DNA from: PALSA-1006 sp963733265
GTDB lineage: Bacteria > Pseudomonadota > Gammaproteobacteria > Burkholderiales > Gallionellaceae
Assembly: GCA_963733265.1 (NCBI GenBank)
Contig: CAVTCF010000002.1
Coordinates: 124,001-188,000, forward strand
Length of the DNA stretch: 64,000 nucleotides
Direction of reading: 5' to 3'
Shown one piece after another: positions 15,650-23,929 of the stretch. The first letter of the stretch is position 1, and the number at the start of each line of letters is the position of its first letter. The notes under the pieces are model-generated. The model was not told the DNA's origin. It worked only from the letters and a program-made list of their open reading frames with translations, and made no database searches. Made by a program: the position numbers and the translations under genes.

Positions 15650-16774
15650 ATGGAAAAACTACTGAATTACGGGGCGATTCAGGGTGCTCTCGCAGAACGC
15701 GGGATCACGCAAAAACAGTTGGCTAGCACGGTTGGGACTTCGTCCCAAGCGGTCACCAACTGGTTAAAGGGGAAAGACTTCCCCCGTCCGGCATCACTTC
15801 TAAAGCTTGCCACTACTCTGGGACTAACATTCGACCAGCTTGTGCAAACCAGCGATGTGGGACGTCCAGTTATTGCATACCGCAAGAAGGCCAACACAAA
15901 AACAACTGATGAACACATTGCCAAAGCCGAAGGCATTGGCATGTTGCTTAAACCATTGGTTTCGCATCTGCCGGAGTTGCAGGCATTGCGCACGTTGATC
16001 ACATCGCCCTCGACTGATTACGACAAACTTCAAATTGTTGCATCGCAAACGCGTAGCCGATTAGGCATTGGTGAACAAGCCGTGCTGAGCTATGAAAATC
16101 TGATTGGCGAATTCAAGGAATGCGGTGCCATTCTGGTTCCGGTACTCTGGGGAACAAAGGGCAATCATGAAAATGCTTTGCATATTCGCCTGCCTCAGGA
16201 AGACGTTACCTTCATTTTCCTTAACCTCGACACCAGACTGGAAGATTTCAAATTCTGGATGGCACACGAGCTGGCTCATGTGCTTACACCCGAACTTTCT
16301 GGAAAAAATGAGGGCGAGGATTTCGCCGATGCTTTCGCTGGCGCGCTGCTTTATCCCAAGGCTTGTGCAGAACAGGCCTATCGCGCTGCCTCTCAGCAAA
16401 CGACCCGTGAGCGAGCAATCGAGGTTCTACTAAAACAGGCGAACGCACACATGATTTCGCTGAATACGGTATTCCAACAAGTTCAGCAGTATGCCAAGTC
16501 GGTCAATTTGAAGTTGTTACCAATTGAAGACAGAAGTATCCATACCTTGCGAAACACGCTTCGCGGACCGCTGGTCAGCGAAACCATGTTCGACCCGATG
16601 CCACCATCGCCGCAACGTTATATTGCCGCCTGTGAAAAAACCTTCCAGACCGGTTTTTTCATTGCGTTGAAACGCATGATTCACGCTAGTGGTACTGGCG
16701 CGTCTTATGTACAGCAAATCTTGGATACATCATTACAAGATGCCTCGGCACTGTATGAGGAGCTTCGCCGTTGA
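15650..16774 (+). CDS. Xre-family HTH regulator fused to ImmA/IrrE metallopeptidase (antitoxin-like)
   Basis: 374 residues. N-terminal helix-turn-helix (about 10-65: ALAERGITQKQLASTVGTSSQAVTNWLKG), a linker, then a COG2856/ImmA-IrrE domain with the zinc motif HELAH in FWMAHELAHVL and a downstream glutamate region EGEDFADAFAGALLYP. No Shine-Dalgarno is seen; the ATG lies just after the -10 box. The stop overlaps the PIN gene by 4 bp. Xre-COG2856 proteins paired with PIN nucleases have been proposed as toxin-antitoxin modules; here the HTH part would repress the operon and the peptidase part might control release of the toxin. The latter is inference. Confidence 0.85.
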   Translation: MEKLLNYGAIQGALAERGITQKQLASTVGTSSQAVTNWLKGKDFPRPASLLKLATTLGLTFDQLVQTSDVGRPVIAYRKKANTKTTDEHIAKAEGIGMLLKPLVSHLPELQALRTLITSPSTDYDKLQIVASQTRSRLGIGEQAVLSYENLIGEFKECGAILVPVLWGTKGNHENALHIRLPQEDVTFIFLNLDTRLEDFKFWMAHELAHVLTPELSGKNEGEDFADAFAGALLYPKACAEQAYRAASQQTTRERAIEVLLKQANAHMISLNTVFQQVQQYAKSVNLKLLPIEDRSIHTLRNTLRGPLVSETMFDPMPPSPQRYIAACEKTFQTGFFIALKRMIHASGTGASYVQQILDTSLQDASALYEELRR

Positions 16775-17361
16775 CTCTGGTGTTGCTTGATACCAACGCC
16801 TATTTACGGTTGGCCAAGCGTATCCGCCCCCTCCTAGGGGTTGAGTTCGGACAAAAGCAATACATTCTCACCGTATTGAAACAAGTCGAAGATGAAGTCT
16901 ATAAAAGTTCTCGACTCCAATACCTCTACCCTTGGTTTACAGACACAGACCTGAACGAGGAGCGGATTGCCAAGGTCATTCGTCTCAGCAAAGAAGAGCG
17001 AGTACAAATTGAAGCCGCAGCCAGTGTGTTACGCGCCTACGTACTGGCTGATCCTTTGTCCTACACAACTCAAGGCCGTTCACCACCTTCGCCGACGGAT
17101 TGTTTCATTCTTGCATTTGGGCAGGTTCGTCCAGCCATTGTCGTGACTGACGACCTCGGCATGCACAAGCTTGCAGATGATTTCGACATCAACATTTGGC
17201 ACGGACATGACTTGCTTAAGAAAATGCTTACAGCAAAGCTCATTACTAATGAGCTCGTGAAAGAAATATTTATGGCGCTCGAAAACAATGATGACCTGCC
17301 TCGAACTTGGCAAGAGGTCAAACACACCGAGTTCAAAAAGTTATTCGGGGCAAAGCCTTAG
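16771..17361 (+). CDS. PIN-domain ribonuclease, putative toxin
   Basis: 196 residues from a TTG start at 16771 (TTGA overlap with the upstream stop; GAGGAG 9 bp before). The first strand VLLDTNAYLRLA carries the conserved Asp-Thr-Asn; an acidic EDEVYKS, TDCFILAFG and VVTDDLGMHKLA supply the other expected acidic residues of the PIN active site. A C-terminal extension (about 150-196) goes beyond typical VapC length. Co-translated with the Xre-ImmA/IrrE gene. Probable metal-dependent RNase; its target is unknown. Confidence 0.8.
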   Translation: MTLVLLDTNAYLRLAKRIRPLLGVEFGQKQYILTVLKQVEDEVYKSSRLQYLYPWFTDTDLNEERIAKVIRLSKEERVQIEAAASVLRAYVLADPLSYTTQGRSPPSPTDCFILAFGQVRPAIVVTDDLGMHKLADDFDINIWHGHDLLKKMLTAKLITNELVKEIFMALENNDDLPRTWQEVKHTEFKKLFGAKP

Positions 17362-17463
17362 TTACTCCGCTCGAAAGATATAGACCATCCTGCATATGGA
17401 CATATCGCTAATTCAGTGCAACACTTCGTTAGATTTAATAACGCACTAATTAAGCGGTAAATA

Positions 17464-19074
17464 ATGACAACTAAGAATCACTACAGTCCGCATCAATTAG
17501 CCTATTTTGCACACCAGCTAACTCTGCGCGCCGCATCCGATTCAATGGATAGCATGGCAGGGGCTTTGCTGGATGCTCAGGTTGACCTGAATCCGCATCA
17601 GATTGATGCGGCTCTGTTTGCTACAAGTAATCCACTATCCAAGGGCGTAATCCTGGCGGACGAAGTCGGCCTGGGAAAGACAATCGAAGCTGGGCTGCTC
17701 ATCGCGCAGCGTTGGGCTGAGCGTATCCGTATGCGAGTGCTAAAGCTATCGCCTGAAACTGGTAATGGGACTGGTTTGAAAAGTATCTCCGTGCAGCCCA
17801 CGGCAAATGTGGTGACAGGAACCGTGACGGCAGGCACACCGCAGTTGGGGGCGCAGCACGACTCGGCACAATATGGAACGGCGGCTCCGGCTCTCGTTTT
17901 TCGTAGCGAAGAAAGACAAATCGCTCAAGTGGCCATGGATGTAATCGCTGAGATAAGCCGTGAAAAGTTGGATGGACAATCTCTCGTCCCCAGCAGCGCG
18001 TCTTTGTCTCAAGCAGCAATTCAACAGCAAATTACCAAGCGAGTGCAAGAACGCATGCTGCCCAAGCAAGGTGAATTGTTGGCTACCGAGCCGTTGCCGG
18101 TAGATGAGATCGTCAAAAAGACCTTAGCGGTATTCGTGGAACATGCCATCGACATTCCACGTATATCTGTTGTACCTAAAGGTCCGGTAAAGAGCGGATA
18201 CAAGTCTTTCAAGCTCGATGTATCGAAGATGAACTTCCAGCCACAAGATATGGCGTTAATTGGTCAGGGGCTAAAAACCGGCAAACAAGTTCTGTATGGT
18301 CAATCTTCATCTGTACTGGAAGACAAGCTTGAGAATTATATTGTTCGCGAGCTGATTAATTACGATGATATTGATTACGACGAACACGCAGACCTGATCT
18401 ACGAGTTATCAGGTCAGGCGGTGGCGCACTTCAAGAACTATCTAAAAACTGAAGATGAGTTGCACAATATTCTTGGCAATCATGGCAAGACCATTGCTGA
18501 AAATATTTATCATCAAATGAGCCAACATTACTTCGAGGATATATCGGAATCTAATGTCGTAATAGGCGCAGGATTTACGCCGCTAAAACCGTGTGCGTTT
18601 ACGGCAGAAGGTGAAGTGCTGCCACTGCATCAAGCGCCCGCCGAGAAAGGCAAGATTGCGCAGTATGTTTACGGTGGCTTTAGCAAATGCGCCTACCCAG
18701 TGCAGAAGTTTCATTCTGATACTGAGCGCGTTTTGGCATCGATCCTGGAACGTGATGCGCGACGTTGGTTCAGGCCGGTTGCGGGTCAGTTTAATATCTA
18801 TTATCGCGCAGGGGTGAGCCAGCCAGAGTACATTCCAGACTTTGTAGCGGCAACGGCTGAATACAACCTGCTTATCGAAACCAAGGCCGTGAAGGATATG
18901 GAAGCCACAGATGTAAAGGCCAAGGCCGATGCGGCAGTTATATGGTGCAAGAACGCCAGCGACAATTCCATAAAGTACGGCGGCAAGCCATGGCGGTATT
19001 TACTTATACCGCACGACATTGTGGCTAGTAACGTAACCCTTGTTGCTTTGGTAGACCGCTACACTCAGAAGTAA
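17464..19074 (+). CDS. Chimeric defence remnant: SNF2-helicase N-terminus joined to type III Res-like C-terminus
   Basis: 536 residues. Residues 1 to about 78 match the start of SNF2-type helicases of defence loci (LNPHQIDAALFA, then Walker A ADEVGLGKTIEAGLLIAQRW). Directly afterwards no helicase motif II-VI follows; instead the sequence continues as the distal part of a type III restriction/DEAD-helicase Res protein (APALVFRSEERQIAQVAMDV, YVYGGFSKCAYPVQKFHSDTER) ending in a PD-(D/E)XK-like nuclease motif YIPDFVAATAEYNLLIETKA. This looks like an in-frame deletion that fused the first and last genes of a defence cluster and removed everything between. It is followed by a terminator. The nuclease may fold; motor activity is not expected. 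Confidence 0.75.
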   Translation: MTTKNHYSPHQLAYFAHQLTLRAASDSMDSMAGALLDAQVDLNPHQIDAALFATSNPLSKGVILADEVGLGKTIEAGLLIAQRWAERIRMRVLKLSPETGNGTGLKSISVQPTANVVTGTVTAGTPQLGAQHDSAQYGTAAPALVFRSEERQIAQVAMDVIAEISREKLDGQSLVPSSASLSQAAIQQQITKRVQERMLPKQGELLATEPLPVDEIVKKTLAVFVEHAIDIPRISVVPKGPVKSGYKSFKLDVSKMNFQPQDMALIGQGLKTGKQVLYGQSSSVLEDKLENYIVRELINYDDIDYDEHADLIYELSGQAVAHFKNYLKTEDELHNILGNHGKTIAENIYHQMSQHYFEDISESNVVIGAGFTPLKPCAFTAEGEVLPLHQAPAEKGKIAQYVYGGFSKCAYPVQKFHSDTERVLASILERDARRWFRPVAGQFNIYYRAGVSQPEYIPDFVAATAEYNLLIETKAVKDMEATDVKAKADAAVIWCKNASDNSIKYGGKPWRYLLIPHDIVASNVTLVALVDRYTQK

Positions 19075-19100
19075 GATTTTGCCAAACTGGTAGATCATAA

Positions 19101-19129
19101 AAATGCGCGGTGAGAACCGCGCATTTTTT
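19101..19129 (+). terminator. Rho-independent terminator after the chimeric gene
   Basis: Stem AATGCGCGG-TGAGAA-CCGCGCATT followed by a T run. Confidence 0.88.
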
Positions 19130-19469
19130 CGCCTCTTCGATCAGTACGTGCCTTAGTGCCGACTGCGTCGGTCTTCAATCTTGTTCGGCTTGGCTAGTTG
19201 AAAGCCGTTCGTGCGCCATCCCTTCGCGTCTGTTTGCTGCCTGCAGGTCCGTGTTGAAACAAACTCTCTAAAGCGTTCGTCACTTCAAGCCAACCCTTCT
19301 GGCTACGGCAAAAAACCGTGGCTGTGCTCAGGCTTTGCCTTCCGCGCAGGCCGCACCACTTTTTCGCCTTCGGGCTTTCCGTTCCTCTCCTTGCTTTCGA
19401 CATTTGCGCTGCGCGACACGGCTCCAAAACGCAAGCAGCAAACCGACAAACAAACGAAGGAGAAGAACC
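19130..19469 (+). other. Hairpin-rich leader upstream of the radC-type gene
   Basis: 340 bp without a gene. Short inverted repeats include CCGAC-TGC-GTCGG (19159-19171) and GGCTACGG...CCGTGGCT (19301-19323, one wobble). GC-rich and palindromic like the array at 12884-13296, but with weaker stems. Confidence 0.4.
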
Positions 19470-19865
19470 ATGGACGCAGCGAACACAACTAACCAAGCCG
19501 AACAAATCAAAACCGACACTCACCAAACCGCATGCGTGAAAAACGAAATCTCTCCACCCTATGAAGTCAAAATCCGGAGCGAGGAAGAAAACATCATTGC
19601 ACAAGCACTCGAAATTCTTTCACGGCGGATGCGCAAGGCAGAATCGTACTTTAGTTCCCCTTCGGCGGTGCGTGACTTCCTGCGCCTGAAGATGGCAGAG
19701 CTGGAGTTTGAAGTCTTTAGCGTAATTTTCCTTGATGCACAACATGGGGTCATTGCTTCGGAAGAAATGTTTCGCGGAACGTTAACACAAACCAGCGTCT
19801 ATCCGCGTGAAGTCGTGAAGCGCGCGCTGTATCACAATGCCGCTGCCGTCATATTCGCCCACAAT
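19470..19865 (+). pseudogene. radC: RadC/JAB-domain protein, 5' part (split by the GInt-like element)
   Basis: ATG at 19470 with AAGGAG upstream. It encodes the first 132 residues: a variable N-terminus, then the RadC domain (LRLKMAELEFEVFSVIFLDAQHG, EEMFRGTLTQTSVYPREVVKRAL, NAAAVIFAHN). The frame should continue with HPSG, and that continuation is found at 33626. Joining at the shared CACAAT gives 182 residues, typical of mobile-element RadC proteins (JAMM fold, role unclear). As it stands the metal-binding JAMM motif is lost. Confidence 0.9.
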
Positions 19866-20271
19866 TTATGTAATCCTAAAAACTGTTGCGTATTGATGTA
19901 GACATTACCGAGTATCGCTTTTATCAATAGACCACATATTATGTGTTGCGTATTGATCTCCAAAGAGCGTTTGATTCCTTCAATTTTCTCGGTTTTATGA
20001 ATGGCCGTTCCATATTGCATAGCAGTCATTGGTCTTGAGGTAATGTGACCGTCCGTTGATAACCCAAAGCCGCCGTAGCCATACACGAATTCATAGCCGC
20101 AAAAGAGTCATTCAATTCGCTCAGCAAGAAAGCAATCCGACCCAAAAAATCGCCTCTAATTCACTATTGCATTGAAGCGGATGGCCCGCCACCTCAGCGC
20201 CGGCTTGCATTTTGAAAGATCCACTCAATGATCCGATGCTTAATACAGAGCAAGGTCAGCGTGCTTAAAGG
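19866..20271. other. Left end of the GInt-like element
   Basis: About 400 bp with no convincing gene. It contains a 14-bp direct repeat TGTTGCGTATTGAT at 19884-19897 and 19944-19957, spaced exactly 60 bp, the first lying in the terminal repeat. These are candidate recombinase-binding sites. Confidence 0.55.
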
Positions 20272-21444
20272 TTATGCTGCTTTATCGTATAGAGTACTAT
20301 AAGAATGAGCTCCTGTTCCTGCCAAATGACCACCATCAACAATCAGGTACTCATCGCGGATGGGGCGGCCCTCAAACCAGCATTCTAGAATTTCGCGCGT
20401 GCCGGAAGCATAACGTGTCTGTGCGCTAAGACTGGTACCAGCTATATGTGGAGTCATTCCATGGTGTGGCATAGTGCGCCAGGGATGATTCGCCGGAGCA
20501 GGTTGAGGGAACCATACATCACCCGCATAACCTGCGAGTTGGCCACTCTTTAATGCCTGAGCGATTGCATCTTTATCACATATTTTAGCCCTCGCAGTAT
20601 TCACTATGTAGGTTCCTCGTTTCATTTTAGAAATGAGCTTCTCATTGAACATATGCTCTGTTTGTGGGTGTAGCGGACAATTGATAGTAACTACATCGCA
20701 TACTTTAACCATCGATTCCACGTTGGGATGAAACGTGAGACTGAGTTCCTTTTCAATAGCCGGAGATAAGCGGTAACGGTCGGTGTAGTGAAGTTTTACA
20801 TCGAATGCTTTCAGCCGTTTTAGGACAGCTAATCCGATTCGTCCTGCAGCAACGGTACCCACGTTCATACCTTCCAGATCGTATGATCTTTCAGCGCAAT
20901 CAGCGATATTCCAGCCCCCATTCATTACCCACTGATATGATGGTATGTAATTTCGTACCAAACTCAGGATCATCATGACTACATGTTCGGATACACTAAT
21001 ACTATTGCTGTAACTGACTTCGGCAACCGTGACTCCATGCTTCATCGCCGCTTCAAGGTCTACATGATCTGATCCAATTCCTGCAGTAATAGCCAACTTT
21101 AATTTTGGCGCTTTTGATAAGCGCTCCGCTGTTAGATACGCAGGCCAAAATGGTTGTGAAATTAGGATATCGGTATCAGGGAGCTCCTGATCAAACTTAG
21201 AATCGGCACTTTCTTTATCGGAAGTGACCACAAGTTTGTGGCCAAGTGATTCGATGAATTTACGCAATCCCAATTCGCCTGAAACGCTGCCAAGTAATTG
21301 TCCTGGTTTGAAATCAATGGAACGCGGACTCGGTAAGGATTGACCACCTGGGTACTGATTGATGTTGGGGATGCTATCGCGGGCGTAGGACTTCGGGTAA
21401 CCAGTTACGGGATCGTCGTATAGTACACAGAGAACTTTAAACAT
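20272..21444 (-). CDS. fdh: NAD-dependent formate dehydrogenase
   Basis: 390 residues from the ATG at 21444 (AAAGGAG 6 bp upstream; the frame is open to 21519 without good signals). It is the single-subunit, metal-free enzyme of the D-2-hydroxyacid dehydrogenase family: formate-specific ITAGIGSDHVDLEAA and SISVSEHVVMMILSLVRNY, the NAD-binding GTVAAGRIG loop, the catalytic arginine region NTARAKICDKDA, and the histidine in MTPHIAGTSLSAQTRYA. It oxidises formate to CO2 with NADH formation. Cargo gene, oriented like glutathione peroxidase upstream. Length and motifs are complete. Confidence 0.95.
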   Translation of the reverse strand: MFKVLCVLYDDPVTGYPKSYARDSIPNINQYPGGQSLPSPRSIDFKPGQLLGSVSGELGLRKFIESLGHKLVVTSDKESADSKFDQELPDTDILISQPFWPAYLTAERLSKAPKLKLAITAGIGSDHVDLEAAMKHGVTVAEVSYSNSISVSEHVVMMILSLVRNYIPSYQWVMNGGWNIADCAERSYDLEGMNVGTVAAGRIGLAVLKRLKAFDVKLHYTDRYRLSPAIEKELSLTFHPNVESMVKVCDVVTINCPLHPQTEHMFNEKLISKMKRGTYIVNTARAKICDKDAIAQALKSGQLAGYAGDVWFPQPAPANHPWRTMPHHGMTPHIAGTSLSAQTRYASGTREILECWFEGRPIRDEYLIVDGGHLAGTGAHSYSTLYDKAA

Positions 21445-21740
21445 GATGGTCTCCTTTCCCTTACTTTTAAATCTAATTTTGCAACGCCTATATTCTACAT
21501 AACCAACCAAAACTGTCAAGTTTGTCTATGCAAACTTTATCAAAAGAAATTGAAATTCAGTATTGCCCAAATGTAAATAATTAATTTTTTTCTCGACCAC
21601 CTACTAAAGTACGAGGGTTACGGCTTTACAACTAAAGTATAGAAAAAGCATATTCGCTCCAAAGGGGATTGAAACTGGTCCAAACATGGCATCCTCCGTT
21701 ATAGATTTAAAAGATTGCTTCCTGACTGAACGTCCCTAGC

Positions 21741-22289
21741 TCAAACCTTTACCAGTTCCGCCTCAATGGCTTCGATCAGCCTTGGCGCATCAGGTGTCGT
21801 GTCTGGAGCAAAACGGCGTACCACTCTGCCTTGGCGATTAATTAGAAACTTCTCGAAGTTCCATACCACCTCCGGCTTGGGTGTCGGCTCGATCTTGTGT
21901 CCGCGCAGATTTGTTTCCATACCTTGACGATTCTCGGTATCCGGTTTTTCCGTCGTCAAATGTTTGTATAAAGGGTGCTTGTTTGGTCCGGTGACAGCAA
22001 TCTTGCTGTAGAGGGGAAATTGCACTCCAAAATTGGTTGCGCAGAAGTCCTGAATTTCGTCGTTGCTACCGGGCTCTTGGGCAGCAAAGTCATTGGCCGG
22101 AAAACCTAGCACGGAAAATTTCTTGCCGACGTATTTCTCGTGTAATTTTTCGAGGCCTTCGTATTGAGGTGTTAGTCCGCATTTGGACGCCACATTGACC
22201 ACCAGCAGGACTTCACCTTTGTGTTCGTTCAATGTTGCGTCGCTGCCGTCGATCTTTTTGACCGGGATGTCATAGAAGGATGTACTCAT
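21741..22289 (-). CDS. Glutathione peroxidase family thiol peroxidase
   Basis: 182 residues. The peroxidatic cysteine is in VNVASKCGLTPQYEGLE (about residue 37), in a Cys-type, not selenocysteine, enzyme. The glutamine/tryptophan parts of the active site are in LGFPANDFAAQEPG (Gln replaced by Ala-Asn context, a variant) and VVWNFEKFLI. Bacterial members usually reduce peroxides with thioredoxin or glutathione. Start ATG at 22289 with AGGAGA upstream. Part of the redox cargo of the GInt-like element. Confidence 0.92.
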   Translation of the reverse strand: MSTSFYDIPVKKIDGSDATLNEHKGEVLLVVNVASKCGLTPQYEGLEKLHEKYVGKKFSVLGFPANDFAAQEPGSNDEIQDFCATNFGVQFPLYSKIAVTGPNKHPLYKHLTTEKPDTENRQGMETNLRGHKIEPTPKPEVVWNFEKFLINRQGRVVRRFAPDTTPDAPRLIEAIEAELVKV

Positions 22290-22351
22290 GGTGATGTTCT
22301 CCTTTGGGGTGTTTGGTTATCACTGCCGTGAAATGCAATATCGTTTGATGG

Positions 22352-22717
22352 TTATGTTTTTAGACGAAGTTGGTGGGTAGAGTTATACCAAATGCAATGA
22401 ATAACTCGGCGATCCTTAGTCAGATTTCGGTTGGATGAAATCACATACCGCTGCTTAGCGGCAAAAAGAGTTTCCATAGTCTTTTGAACGAGAGGAATAT
22501 CATCCTGATAGATCATATTAAGATCCATGATGGGTTTGCCAACCGTTTCCACCTCAGTCCAACCAAACATATCTTCCGCTTCGCCGGCCCACTGTGTAAC
22601 GTTAAAGTCTTTGTCCCAAGACACGACCGCCATGGGGGAGTTTTCTATGTGCGCTTTAAGTCGCTGCGCGCTCTCGCGAATATTCCCGTCATTAAAATTA
22701 GGCTGCTTCTTTTTGCG
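22352..22717 (-). pseudogene. PAS-domain sensor fragment
   Basis: The open frame without a proper start reads RLKAHIENSPMAVVSWDKDF then VTQWAGEAEDMFGWTEVETVGK, a clear PAS domain of a sensor kinase or diguanylate cyclase, and stops after about 120 codons. No kinase or output domain follows. Only an internal ATG at 22633 is available. Remnant of a larger gene. Confidence 0.75.
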
Positions 22718-22836
22718 TCAGGTAACCCTATGCAGAATTTCGAAGGAACAATTTGTTTTCCTGATTTCAATCTTTGATGCAATGCAAATCCCGCGACACT
22801 ACTGTCATATTTTCGCTTAACGACAATTGATAATTG

Positions 22837-22865
22837 TTGACTAAATTGGTCTGTTTTTGTACAAT
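22837..22865 (+). promoter_or_regulatory. Sigma-70 promoter
   Basis: -35 TTGACT (22837-22842), 17-bp spacer, -10 TACAAT (22860-22865). It precedes the small membrane-protein gene that begins at 22952. Confidence 0.75.
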
Positions 22866-22951
22866 TATTTAGCGATGAATTGTATTTACCACAATCGCGT
22901 TAAGTCAACACATCAAGCAATTTGTCAATTTATCCATAGGAGGATTTAGCC

Positions 22952-22973
22952 ATGGAAAACATTGTTCAACATT
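22952..22973 (+). pseudogene. Small membrane protein, 5' end (split by IS21)
   Basis: ATG at 22952 behind a strong TAGGAGGA. Only MENIVQH remains before the IS. It rejoins in frame at 25670. Confidence 0.75.
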
Positions 22974-22981
22974 TGTCACTT

Positions 22982-23023
22982 TTCGGCGTTAAGGCGCCAC
23001 TGATTTTCGCCGTAATGGCGCCA
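22982..23023 (+). repeat. Two terminal repeats, istB-distal end
   Basis: TTCGGCGTTAAGGCGCCA (22982-22999) and TTCGCCGTAATGGCGCCA (23006-23023), 24 bp apart. Confidence 0.8.
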
Positions 23024-23128
23024 CTTTGAAGTGTCATTTCAGGGGCTCAAACTGGGTGTAAAGAATGCGTGATTTTTGCTGTTTTTGCAATCGCATTATT
23101 TACTCTATTTGTTGCTGACGGCCCTGTC

Positions 23129-23929
23129 TCAAGTCTGAGTAGGTTTACCTCCTTTCTTTGCCGGCGTTTTTGGCATTTCCGGCATTGGCTGCGGGTCGCG
23201 GTAACTCGGCCCATCCAAAACCACGCGATACGCGCCGTGGCGTAATCGATCCAGTGTTGCTGCGCCGATCATTTTATTTGCGGCGAATGCTTCACCCCAT
23301 TCATCAAAGTCGAGATTGCTGGTCAGAATGGTTGCGGCGCGCTCGTAGCGTTCGGCGATCAAGTCATGGAAGTCTTCATCTTCCGGTGAACGCAAGGGTT
23401 TGAGTCCGAAATCATCAATGATCAGCAGATGCACTTTGACCAGTGATTTAAATCGCCGCGCGTAATTGCCGGTGGCCTGAGCTGCGCGCAAACTGCTCAG
23501 GAGTTGGGTCTGCGTAATGAACAACACGTCATAACCCTGACGGGCAGCCGCATGACCAAGCGACTGCGCCAGATGGCTTTTGCCGGTTCCGCACGGCCCC
23601 ACAACCAATACGGCGACTTTCTCTTCAATGAAACGGCAGGTCGCCAGATCATGAACTGCCGTGCGGTTCAGATTGGGCAGTCGGTCGAAGTCGAATCCCT
23701 CCAGTGTTTTTTGGTTGCGGAAGCTTGCGCGACGCAGTCGCATATCCAGCTTCTTTTGTTCCCGCCTGGCGACTTCGTCATGAATCAACAGGCTGAGGAA
23801 GTCGGTGTAGGCCAGCTTGCGGTCGATGGCTTCGCGGTTGCGGGCTTCGAGTGAATCAAGAATGCCGGACAGGTGCAGTTGTTTGAGCAGGGATGTCAGT
23901 TCTGGAATTGTATGCATGGTAGTCCTCAT
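23129..23929 (-). CDS. istB: IS21-family helper ATPase IstB
   Basis: 266 residues. AAA+ ATPase with Walker A GPCGTGKSHLAQSL and Walker B LLIIDDFGLKP; N-terminal LTSLLKQLHLSGILDSLEARN as in IstB/DnaC-like proteins. A proline/lysine-rich tail (PMPEMPKTPAKKGGKPTQT) extends beyond the core. Starts within the istA stop (ATGA). Intact partner of the istA at 23926-25482. Confidence 0.95.
   Translation of the reverse strand: MRTTMHTIPELTSLLKQLHLSGILDSLEARNREAIDRKLAYTDFLSLLIHDEVARREQKKLDMRLRRASFRNQKTLEGFDFDRLPNLNRTAVHDLATCRFIEEKVAVLVVGPCGTGKSHLAQSLGHAAARQGYDVLFITQTQLLSSLRAAQATGNYARRFKSLVKVHLLIIDDFGLKPLRSPEDEDFHDLIAERYERAATILTSNLDFDEWGEAFAANKMIGAATLDRLRHGAYRVVLDGPSYRDPQPMPEMPKTPAKKGGKPTQT

Noticed and set aside
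17464..19074. Annotation as an intact helicase
   Set aside because: Only motif I of the SNF2 motor is present; the rest belongs to a different protein type.
19832..20086. 84-codon minus-strand frame across the left GInt junction
   Set aside because: It spans the insertion junction into radC, so it did not exist as a gene before insertion; no start signals.
22976..22979. TCAC as the 4-bp target duplication of the second IS21 element
   Set aside because: TCAC also occurs at both ends, but the TG...CA termini with ACATT duplication match the family rule and the first IS21 element better.
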